From Leucobacter sp. (GTDB lineage: Bacteria; Actinomycetota; Actinomycetes; Actinomycetales; Microbacteriaceae): a DNA stretch of 9,682 bases. The translations under genes were made by a program, and so were the position numbers. Positions 1 through 5,357 of the stretch are shown here, piece after piece. A model generated the notes under the pieces. That model had not been told where the DNA came from and did not search any database. It saw nothing but the letters and a program-made list of their open reading frames with translations. The DNA lies in NCBI GenBank assembly GCA_012510755.1, contig JAAZHL010000387.1:1-9682 (forward strand), given 5' to 3'. The stretch's first letter is position 1, and each line of letters starts with the position of its first letter.

Positions 1-106
1 AACGAGACAACGAGACAACGAGACAACGAGACAACGAGACAACGAGACAACGAGACAACGAGACAACGAGACAACGAGACAACGAGACAACGAGACAACG
101 AGACAA
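1..106. repeat. Octamer tandem repeat array (AACGAGAC)n
   Basis: Thirteen perfect head-to-tail copies of AACGAGAC fill 1-104, and two further bases (AA) continue the pattern before it breaks into an AT-rich spacer. There is no variation between copies, and the array touches the left edge, so its true length is unknown. The unit is 8 bp, not a multiple of 3, so it is unlikely to be a coding repeat. Each copy carries GACA, the second part of a -35 hexamer. Perfect identity suggests recent slippage expansion or an assembly boundary in a repeat. It lies about 90 bp upstream of the XRE gene start. Confidence 0.97.
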
Positions 107-192
107 ACATATTATGCTTTTTCGCTTTATTGGATAACACCTTGGCTGTCAAACCATTGGATTTTCTTCCCTACTGCGAGCACGCTTGAGCA
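107..192 (+). promoter_or_regulatory. AT-rich leader upstream of the XRE gene, possible promoter
   Basis: This stretch is far more AT-rich than the rest of the window. It contains TATTAT at 110-115, a -10-like hexamer. The only -35-like partners (GAGACA) lie in the octamer array, at poor spacing (12 or 20 bp). ATTGGAT occurs twice as a direct repeat (129-135 and 156-162). A short TTGA/TCAA inverted repeat (186-189 and 196-199) overlaps the GTG start and could be an autoregulatory operator. No convincing complete sigma-A promoter or strong Shine-Dalgarno is visible, so the call is weak. Confidence 0.3.
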
Positions 193-510
193 GTGTCAAA
201 GATCCACTCACCCGCAGCAGAAGAGATCGGCCGCCGTGTGCGCGCGGCCCGAAACCAACGAGGCATCTCGCTCGAGAATCTTGGGCACCTCTCAGAAGTG
301 AATTGGACGACAATCGGCAAGATTGAACGCGGCGCATCAAGCCCGAACGTTGAATCGCTCGTTCGCATCGCACACGCACTGCAGATTGACCCGGGCACGC
401 TCATCAGTGGCATCACTGCCGAGGACTACGGCGAGAGCAGCCATCAGCTCACTGCCCGCGAGTTCATCGAGGCGCGCACAGGGCGGCTACCGGGCCCGCG
501 AACCCGTTAG
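193..510 (+). CDS. XRE-family helix-turn-helix transcriptional regulator
   Basis: This 105-residue protein is a small DNA-binding regulator that presumably acts in the cytoplasm as a dimer. Residues about 12-70 form a complete HTH_3/XRE domain: an amphipathic first helix (IGRRVRAARNQRGIS), the HTH core with a tryptophan in the recognition region, the family signature KIERGASSPNVESLVRIAHAL, and the closing IDPGTLI. The last 35 residues are a short polar tail with no recognised ligand domain. The start is GTG at 193; an in-frame TGA at 187-189 rules out anything longer, and the ribosome binding site is weak. No partner gene is adjacent: the next gene is convergent. Its target is unknown; self-regulation is a guess. 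It resembles chromosomal or phage-like small regulators, but no other phage gene is present. Confidence 0.85.
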   Translation: MSKIHSPAAEEIGRRVRAARNQRGISLENLGHLSEVNWTTIGKIERGASSPNVESLVRIAHALQIDPGTLISGITAEDYGESSHQLTAREFIEARTGRLPGPRTR

Positions 511-528
511 CGAAGCCACCGCACTACG

Positions 529-593
529 GTCGGAGATCGAGCTGTGGTCGGAAGAACAGCCAAGAAACGTCCGACCTGGTGCAGATCTCCGAC
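529..593. repeat. Nested inverted repeat (two-tier hairpin) downstream of the XRE gene
   Basis: The outer arms GTCGGAGATC (529-538) and GATCTCCGAC (584-593) are a perfect 10-bp inverted repeat. Inside them, GGTCGGA (546-552) and TCCGACC (570-576) form a perfect 7-bp inverted repeat. The internal loops are symmetric, 7 nt on each side, and the apical loop is 17 nt. There is no T-tract. It lies between the convergent XRE and MFS genes, so it may act as a terminator for either, or as a structured RNA or protein-binding site. Confidence 0.6.
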
Positions 594-640
594 GGAGCGA
601 CGCAACCCGACCTCATGCCGAGCCCCGACCGAGCGACGCA

Positions 641-664
641 CTCGGTGGCGCTTCGCGCACCGAG
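641..664. terminator. Candidate bidirectional terminator hairpin
   Basis: CTCGGTG (641-647) and CACCGAG (658-664) form a perfect 7-bp stem around a 10-nt loop that can itself pair partly (GCG/CGC). It lies 131 bp after the XRE stop and 18 bp beyond the MFS stop, between convergent genes. There is no U-tract on either strand, as is common for actinobacterial terminators. A second small palindrome, AGAGCT-C-AGCTCT (677-689), overlaps the MFS stop codon. Confidence 0.4.
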
Positions 665-681
665 GGTGCCGCAGGCAGAGC

Positions 682-1974
682 TCAGCTCTTGCGACCCTGT
701 CGGCTCACAAACATTGGCACCCAACGCCAGAAGCCAACTGCACACACGAGAGCGATCAGCCCCATGGCCCCGGTTGCAAGGCCGAGTGTCGAAATCGCGG
801 CAATGCCAGAGAAGAGCACGGGGGCCGTGGCACCGCCCGCGTCGGTGAGTGTGCGCCACGAGCTGAGAAATGGCGCGGGATTGTGTTGCGGCGCAATGTC
901 AGCGCCGAGCGTCAGCAGGATACCGCTCGAGAGCCCGTTGCCCACACCGATGACCGCTGCGAGCATTGCGAACCACATCGAAGCGTCTGGCAGATCGTGC
1001 GTAAACGCGAGCGCCAAGAAACCGACGCCCATCAGCAGCATGGCGGGGAGGGCGGCCCAGAGGCGACCAAACCTATCCATCACCTGACCGCTGGCATAGA
1101 AAAGTGCGAAGTCGATCGCTCCGGCGATACCCACGACCAGCGAGATGGTCTGCGCTTCAAGGCCGAGCGACAGCCCCCACAGCGGAAGCACTACGTTGCG
1201 TGCCGACCGCACCGCAGACAGCGAGGCGGCGGCGAGCCCCAATCGCGAAAGCACACGGCGGTACCGAACCATCGTGCGAAAGACGCCCTCATTCGGCTGC
1301 GCTGTCTCGCTGCTCAGTGCGGGCAGCTTGATTGCGCCGGTGACGGCTTCGCCAGTGTCTGCGATTTGGTGAGCGGCAGGCACGGTTGCGCGATCTTCGT
1401 CTTGCAGCGCCGTCTCTGGGTCAGGCCCGAGCAACACGAGCAGCACGCTTGCAACGAGACAGACGGCGAAACACCAGTCGGCGCTCGCCTCACTCTGGGT
1501 GATGCCCAACAGCAATGCGGCCACAAACGGACCAATGAACATGCCCAAGCGGAACGTGCCGCCCAAGAGCGAGAGCGCCCGGGCACGGTATGACAGTGGC
1601 GCCCGAGTGGTCATAAACGCGTGACGTGCGAGACCGAAAGCGGCCGCGCACATGCCAATCAGAAACACTGACAGGCTGAGCAGCGCAAGGTTTGGCGCAA
1701 ACACCAGACCGGCGACACCAGCGAGCGCAAGCGTGCCAGCACTCGCCATGGCGAGCCGCTCACCCACCCGCGCAACGAGCCAGCCAGCCGGCAGGTTGCC
1801 GCAGAGCTGCCCCACCACGAGCGCCGAAGCAATCAGACCTGACATGGCCAGGTCTGCGCCGAGCTGCGTCGCAATAATCGGAATCAGCGGCACCACCGCG
1901 CCCTCACCGAGCGCAAACAGCACCGTCGGCCCATAGATCATGGGTGCGAAACGCAGCAGCACGTTCTTCGCCAT
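682..1974 (-). CDS. Major facilitator superfamily transporter
   Basis: This is a 430-residue integral membrane protein with about 12 hydrophobic segments, the usual MFS length. MFS motif A is recognisable after TM2 (GWLVARVGERLAM, residues about 64-76). A conserved-looking segment around residues 130-150 (RARALSLLGGTFRLGMFIGPF) lies at TM4-TM5. A hydrophilic central loop (about 184-243) separates the two six-helix halves. The C-terminal half has a second motif-A-like stretch (GQVMDRFGRLWA). Drug or metabolite efflux is the commonest role for this type, but the substrate is not readable. The start at 1974 is chosen because GGGAGC precedes it at good spacing and the protein then begins close to TM1. 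A longer in-frame start at 2079 would translate a hairpin region and add a non-membrane tail. It lies 113 bp downstream of clpB on the same strand, separated by a strong hairpin. Confidence 0.85.
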   Translation of the reverse strand: MAKNVLLRFAPMIYGPTVLFALGEGAVVPLIPIIATQLGADLAMSGLIASALVVGQLCGNLPAGWLVARVGERLAMASAGTLALAGVAGLVFAPNLALLSLSVFLIGMCAAAFGLARHAFMTTRAPLSYRARALSLLGGTFRLGMFIGPFVAALLLGITQSEASADWCFAVCLVASVLLVLLGPDPETALQDEDRATVPAAHQIADTGEAVTGAIKLPALSSETAQPNEGVFRTMVRYRRVLSRLGLAAASLSAVRSARNVVLPLWGLSLGLEAQTISLVVGIAGAIDFALFYASGQVMDRFGRLWAALPAMLLMGVGFLALAFTHDLPDASMWFAMLAAVIGVGNGLSSGILLTLGADIAPQHNPAPFLSSWRTLTDAGGATAPVLFSGIAAISTLGLATGAMGLIALVCAVGFWRWVPMFVSRQGRKS

Positions 1975-2017
1975 GTTCGCTCCCTGCCCCACGGCGCCAC
2001 GCACTACCTGTACGTCG

Positions 2018-2073
2018 TCGCCGTGCGTCTGCTCGGTGTACGTGTTAAGCGTACTCCTGCTGACGCACGGCGA
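2018..2073 (-). terminator. Strong hairpin between clpB and the MFS gene
   Basis: TCGCCGTGCGTC (2018-2029) and GACGCACGGCGA (2062-2073) are a perfect 12-bp GC-rich inverted repeat. A second perfect pair, GTACG (2038-2042) and CGTAC (2050-2054), lies inside with the 7-nt loop TGTTAAG. On the minus strand this comes 14 bp after the clpB stop, so it is a good candidate for the clpB transcription terminator, although there is no U-tract. The inner element could instead be an operator for the MFS gene downstream. Confidence 0.55.
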
Positions 2074-2087
2074 TCGCACGCGGCGAG

Positions 2088-2399
2088 TTAGTCGTCGATG
2101 ATCTCGGCCTCAACGACGTCGTCGTCTTGCGGCCCTGTCGCCCCGCCAAAACTGCCTGGCGCAATGCCGAGCGGTTCGAGCACGAGCGAGTCACCGTCTG
2201 CCGCGACCGATACGCGCACGGCCGAGCCGTCGCGCACCTCGCCCGACAGAATGGCCCTGGCCAGATTGTCGTCGATCTCGCGCTGCATGAGTCGTCGTAA
2301 TGGCCGCGCCCCATACACCGGGTCGTACCCGCGAGACGCCAGCCAGGCCCGCGCCTCGGGGGTGACACCAACGGTGATGCGGCGATCCTCGAGGCGCAC
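2088..2399 (-). CDS. clpB: C-terminal fragment of ClpB (D2 small domain), after the in-frame amber codon
   Basis: These 103 codons continue clpB in the same frame directly after a TAG at 2402-2400. The fragment carries the end of the second AAA+ module: the conserved segment SRGYDPVYGARPLRRLMQRE holds the sensor-2 GAR arginine needed for ATP hydrolysis in D2, followed by the terminal beta-strand region and an acidic tail (DDDVVEAEIIDD). The codon just after the stop is GTG, so reinitiation to give a separate small protein is formally possible, but no clear Shine-Dalgarno is present. Without the rest of ClpB this domain has no known role. The sequence itself looks fully conserved, with no further frameshifts or stops, which points to a very recent mutation, a consensus error, or readthrough. 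Treat it as part of one interrupted clpB gene. Confidence 0.75.
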   Translation of the reverse strand: MRLEDRRITVGVTPEARAWLASRGYDPVYGARPLRRLMQREIDDNLARAILSGEVRDGSAVRVSVAADGDSLVLEPLGIAPGSFGGATGPQDDDVVEAEIIDD

Positions 2400-4316
2400 C
2401 TACAGCCGATCTACCGACAGCTCCACGATCTGCGCAAGATTCGCTTCGCTGAGCGGGTGGAAGATGACCATCTCATCGAGTCGGTTCACAAACTCGGGCT
2501 TAAACGCGCGACGCACCGTCTCGCGCACCGCATCTTCTTTCTCGGCCCACGGCATATCGGGGTCGATCAGATATTGCGACCCGAGGTTCGAGGTCAAGAT
2601 CAAGATGACATTGCGAAAATCGACCGTGCGCCCCTGACCATCGGTGAGGCGGCCATCATCGAGCACCTGCAAGAGCACGTCGAAGACCTCGGGGTGGGCC
2701 TTCTCAACCTCATCGAGCAGCACCACCGAATAAGGCCTGCGCCGCACCGCTTCCGTCAGCTGACCGCCCTGCTCATAGCCAACGTACCCGGGAGGCGCGC
2801 CCACGAGACGCGACACCGAGTGCTTCTCGCCGTACTCGCTCATGTCGATGCGCACCATGGCGTGCTCGTCATCAAACATGAAGTCGGCAAGCGCCTTGGC
2901 GAGTTCGGTCTTGCCCACACCCGTGGGACCCAAGAACAAGAACGAACCAGTTGGCCGGTTGGGGTCGGCGATGCCCGCCCGTGAGCGGCGCACCGCGTCA
3001 CTCACCGCGCGCACTGCCTCTGCCTGGCCGATGAGCCGCTTGCCTAACTCGCTCTCAAGCGCGAGCAGCTTCTCGGTCTCGCCCTGCATCAGCCGCCCGA
3101 CGGGTATCCCTGTCCAGGCGGCAACCACGCCGGCAATATCTTCGTCGCTCACCTGGTCGCTCACCATGCGGTCTTCGCTGCTCTCGGCCTCGGCCTGCTC
3201 GGCTTCTGCCAACTGCTTCTGAATCACCGGGATCTCACCGTAGAGCAGCTTCGAGGCCTTCTCAAGGTTGCCATCGCGCTGCGCCACGAGCGCCTGCATG
3301 TTGAGCTGATCGAGCTTCTCGCGCAGTTCACCCACACGGTTTAGCGCCGAGCGTTCGCGCTCCCAGCGCGCTTCGAGCACGTCGAGTTCGGCTTGCTTCT
3401 CAGCAAGCTCGTTGCGCAGCTTCGCGAGGCGCTCTTTCGAGGCATCATCTTTCTCTTTCTTCAGCGCGAGCTCTTCAAGCTTCATGCGGTCGACCGCGCG
3501 GCGACGCTCGTCGATTTCCATCGGCGCAGAGTCGATCTCCATGCGCAGTCGCGACGCGGCCTCGTCGATCAAGTCGATGGCTTTGTCGGGCAGCTGCCGC
3601 GACGTGATGTACCGATTCGAGAGTGAGGCTGCGGCGACCAGCGCCGAGTCTGCGATCGTGACCTTGTGGTGCGCCTCATACCGTTCTTTCAAGCCGCGCA
3701 AGATGGCGACGGTGTCTTCGACCGATGGCTCGCCAACGTACACCTGCTGAAAGCGACGCTCGAGAGCCGCGTCTTTCTCGATGTATTCGCGATACTCGTC
3801 GAGGGTCGTTGCGCCGATGAGTCGCAGTTCGCCTCGCGCGAGCATCGGCTTCAACATTTGCGAAGCGGCGACTGATGACTCGCCACCGCCGGCACCCATC
3901 AGGGTGTGCAGCTCGTCAATGAAGGTGATGATCTTGCCGTCGGAGTCTTTGATCTCTTGCAGCACCGCTTTCATGCGCTCTTCGAACTCGCCGCGATATT
4001 TGGCGCCTGCAATCAGCGCCGAGATGTCGAGCGAGATGAGCTCTTTGTCCTTCAGCGATTCAGCCACATCGCCAGCGACAATGCGCTGGGCGAGCCCCTC
4101 AACCACGGCGGTCTTGCCGACGCCGGGTTCACCGATGAGTACTGGGTTGTTCTTTGTGCGCCGCGTGAGCACCTGGCTCACTCGCCGAATTTCGCCGTCG
4201 CGACCGATGACGGGGTCGAGCTTGCCTGAGCGTGCAACCTCGGTGAGGTTGACGCCGAACTGCTCGAGTGCGCTCTGTTCTTCGCCCTCTGGGGCGGGTT
4301 GCCAATTTGCTTGCAT
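2400..4316 (-). CDS. clpB: Chaperone disaggregase ClpB, truncated by an amber stop and lacking the N domain
   Basis: ClpB is the hexameric AAA+ disaggregase that works with DnaK to solubilise heat-aggregated proteins in the cytoplasm. From ATG 4316 (SD-like GAGAGG just upstream) the product is 638 residues. D1 has Walker A GEPGVGKT (62-69), pore loop KYRG (106-109), Walker B ITFIDE (130-135) and arginine fingers ERRF (186-189). A coiled-coil M domain spans about 265-385. D2 has Walker A GPTGVGKT (463-470), pore loop GYVGY (510-514), Walker B VVLLDE (531-536) and NRLDE with the arginine finger (R612). The frame then meets TAG instead of continuing into the 103-residue remainder at 2399-2088; restored, it would be 742 aa. 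The usual Clp_N domain (about 150 aa) is absent. As read, the product lacks sensor 2 of D2 and should be largely inactive. A HAIR operator lies just upstream, pointing to HspR control. Confidence 0.93.
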   Translation of the reverse strand: MQANWQPAPEGEEQSALEQFGVNLTEVARSGKLDPVIGRDGEIRRVSQVLTRRTKNNPVLIGEPGVGKTAVVEGLAQRIVAGDVAESLKDKELISLDISALIAGAKYRGEFEERMKAVLQEIKDSDGKIITFIDELHTLMGAGGGESSVAASQMLKPMLARGELRLIGATTLDEYREYIEKDAALERRFQQVYVGEPSVEDTVAILRGLKERYEAHHKVTIADSALVAAASLSNRYITSRQLPDKAIDLIDEAASRLRMEIDSAPMEIDERRRAVDRMKLEELALKKEKDDASKERLAKLRNELAEKQAELDVLEARWERERSALNRVGELREKLDQLNMQALVAQRDGNLEKASKLLYGEIPVIQKQLAEAEQAEAESSEDRMVSDQVSDEDIAGVVAAWTGIPVGRLMQGETEKLLALESELGKRLIGQAEAVRAVSDAVRRSRAGIADPNRPTGSFLFLGPTGVGKTELAKALADFMFDDEHAMVRIDMSEYGEKHSVSRLVGAPPGYVGYEQGGQLTEAVRRRPYSVVLLDEVEKAHPEVFDVLLQVLDDGRLTDGQGRTVDFRNVILILTSNLGSQYLIDPDMPWAEKEDAVRETVRRAFKPEFVNRLDEMVIFHPLSEANLAQIVELSVDRL

Positions 4317-4365
4317 GTGCCCTCTCTTGTTCATGCGTGAATGGGTGATGCGATCCTCGAATCGC

Positions 4366-4392
4366 AAACTTGAGTGATGTTGACTCAAGTTT
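4366..4392 (-). promoter_or_regulatory. HAIR operator (HspR binding site) upstream of clpB
   Basis: CTTGAGT (4369-4375), a 7-bp spacer and ACTCAAG (4383-4389) match the HAIR consensus exactly. The symmetry extends three more bases on each side to a perfect 10-bp inverted repeat (AAACTTGAGT / ACTCAAGTTT). HAIR is the site of the MerR-family repressor HspR, which controls dnaK, clpB and related heat-shock genes in Actinobacteria. It lies 50 bp before the clpB start, the expected place for repression. Confidence 0.95.
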
Positions 4393-4413
4393 AGTAGGTG
4401 CACGCAGAAAGCG

Positions 4414-4441
4414 CTACTAGAAGTCCCGATGAGGGTGCCAA
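4414..4441 (-). promoter_or_regulatory. Candidate clpB promoter
   Basis: On the minus strand, TTGGCA (4441-4436) matches a -35 hexamer at 5 of 6 positions. It is followed after 16 bp by TAGTAG (4419-4414), a moderate -10 (3 of 6). Transcription would begin about 4407, so the HAIR operator would lie just downstream of the start, where bound HspR could block it. The -10 is also one arm of a TAGTAG/CTACTA inverted repeat (4392-4397 and 4414-4419), so the assignment is tentative. Confidence 0.3.
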
Positions 4442-4459
4442 AAGTTCGCTTCGAGGATC

Positions 4460-5104
4460 TCAAGCCACCGCTGGCACGTTTACCCGCTGCTGCCAACGGC
4501 CCATCGCGGGGCCCACCACAATGAGCAACGCCCAGCACAGCATCGCCCAGCTTGGCCCCACCAGGTATGCGACTGCGATCGAGAGCACGAATACCCCCAC
4601 CTTCGTGAGCACATCGAGCCGCGACACCAGCAACGCCCGTCGAGATAGGACCTCGGTCACGAGACCACGCGACCTCGCAATTTCGAACATGACAAACTGC
4701 GAGGCAATCGCCGCCGCAACGTTCACCGCATACAGCGCCACCGGAAGCGGCAGGTCAGACACTCGAGGGTCGCTGATGCCCTGAGTGGTAAAAGGGATCA
4801 GCACGATCAATGCGGCAGTGACGAGGTTTGCGGCAATCACCGCGCTGTCCATGCCGCTGATCTTCGAGATAAGGTCGGTGTTTACCTTCCAAAACGCGCC
4901 GATCACCACAAAACTGATCACAAACCCGGTGAGTTGCACCCCCAGATCACCAGACCACAGCGCCGACAAACTTGACCATGCCTCCGCCGGCGGCATATCG
5001 ATGTTCGCCACCAGCAGCGTGATCGCAAAGCCAAAGATCGCATCGAAAAAGCCGAGGCCACGGCCGAACTCGGTGCCCTCCCGGCCAAATCGTTGGCGCT
5101 GCAT
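4460..5104 (-). CDS. TMEM175/DUF1211-family membrane protein (putative K+ channel)
   Basis: This 214-residue protein is almost entirely hydrophobic segments, about six in all, and fits the bacterial TMEM175 (DUF1211) family, whose characterised members are potassium-permeable channels. The family signature in TM1 is recognisable: an arginine, then F-[S]-D, then a helix of the type AIFAIAITLLV. Here it reads RGLGFFDAIFGFAITLLV (15-32), with Phe20 in place of the usual Ser. A second family-like block is FVISFVVIGAFWKVNTDLI (61-79). The start ATG at 5104 follows GAGG at a reasonable distance. It lies upstream of clpB on the same strand, with the HAIR operator in the 143-bp gap, so it is probably transcribed separately. 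Channel function is inferred from the family. Confidence 0.72.
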   Translation of the reverse strand: MQRQRFGREGTEFGRGLGFFDAIFGFAITLLVANIDMPPAEAWSSLSALWSGDLGVQLTGFVISFVVIGAFWKVNTDLISKISGMDSAVIAANLVTAALIVLIPFTTQGISDPRVSDLPLPVALYAVNVAAAIASQFVMFEIARSRGLVTEVLSRRALLVSRLDVLTKVGVFVLSIAVAYLVGPSWAMLCWALLIVVGPAMGRWQQRVNVPAVA

Positions 5105-5122
5105 CAGTGCGCCTCAGCACTG
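5105..5122 (-). promoter_or_regulatory. Small hairpin around the ribosome binding site of the TMEM175-like gene
   Basis: CAGTGC (5105-5110) and GCACTG (5117-5122) form a perfect 6-bp stem directly abutting the ATG. The 6-nt loop carries the GAGG Shine-Dalgarno core on the transcript. The stem is short but GC-containing, so it could modulate translation. Chance cannot be excluded. Confidence 0.35.
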
Positions 5123-5129
5123 AGTTGTA

Positions 5130-5181
5130 GTTGAAGTCGCGGTCGCGATCGGAGTTGAAGTCGAGGTCGAGGTTGAAGTCG
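5130..5181. repeat. Degenerate hexanucleotide-type repeat
   Basis: GTTGAAGTCG occurs exactly three times (5130-5139, 5154-5163, 5172-5181), spaced 24 and 18 bp apart, both multiples of 6. Between the copies are related hexamers such as GTCGAG and GTCGCG. Read on the minus strand it would give an Asp/Phe/Asn/Arg-rich repeat peptide, but that frame is not the frame of the adjacent gene. It lies in the divergent spacer between the TMEM175-like gene and the MFS gene. Confidence 0.7.
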
Positions 5182-5239
5182 AGACCGAACAACACCCGTT
5201 AGATTCACGCAAGCCATGGCAACCCCTTCGTTGCGGCAG

Positions 5240-5261
5240 ACACCGACCCCGCGGCCGGTGT
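5240..5261. repeat. Inverted repeat in the divergent spacer
   Basis: ACACCG (5240-5245) and CGGTGT (5256-5261) are a perfect 6-bp inverted repeat; after one mismatch, two more base pairs extend it around a 4-nt loop. It is a possible operator or weak hairpin upstream of the CynX-type MFS gene. The rest of 5182-5335 shows no gene and no other motif that I can name. Confidence 0.3.
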
Positions 5262-5337
5262 TTGTAGGTGAAATTCTAAGACTCGGGCAGCATTTTCACG
5301 AGGGACTTCTCGCCGTGCGGGCTTGCCTGCTGCGCTA

Positions 5338-5343
5338 TAGAAT
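5338..5343 (+). promoter_or_regulatory. Candidate -10 element of the CynX-type MFS gene
   Basis: TAGAAT (5338-5343) matches the -10 consensus at 5 of 6 positions and lies 14 bp before the ATG at 5358. No good -35 is found 16-18 bp upstream. If used, transcription would start about 5350, leaving a leader of under 10 nt, i.e. a near-leaderless mRNA. This agrees with the absence of a Shine-Dalgarno before this start. Confidence 0.35.
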
Positions 5344-5357
5344 ATGCTGGCTTCACA

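Noticed and set aside
1..106. Octamer array as a CRISPR
   Set aside because: Units are 8 bp with no unique spacers; it is a simple tandem repeat.
544..1593. Long plus-strand open frame of about 349 codons
   Set aside because: It is antisense to the MFS gene, rich in Arg, His, Gln and Cys, has no domain pattern, and arises from GC-rich codon bias opposite a real gene.
1975..2079. N-terminal extension of the MFS gene to 2079
   Set aside because: It would translate through the strong hairpin, adds a polar non-family tail, and the ATG at 1974 has a proper Shine-Dalgarno.
4317..4538. Upstream extension of the ClpB frame
   Set aside because: The extension shows no Clp_N similarity, overlaps the HAIR operator and the TMEM175-like gene end, and the ATG at 4316 has a suitable ribosome binding site.
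4947..5195. Minus-strand small open frame with DFN/DRD repeats
   Set aside because: The repeats come from the hexamer tract; the rest is an out-of-frame reading of the TMEM175-like gene. No ribosome binding site was seen.
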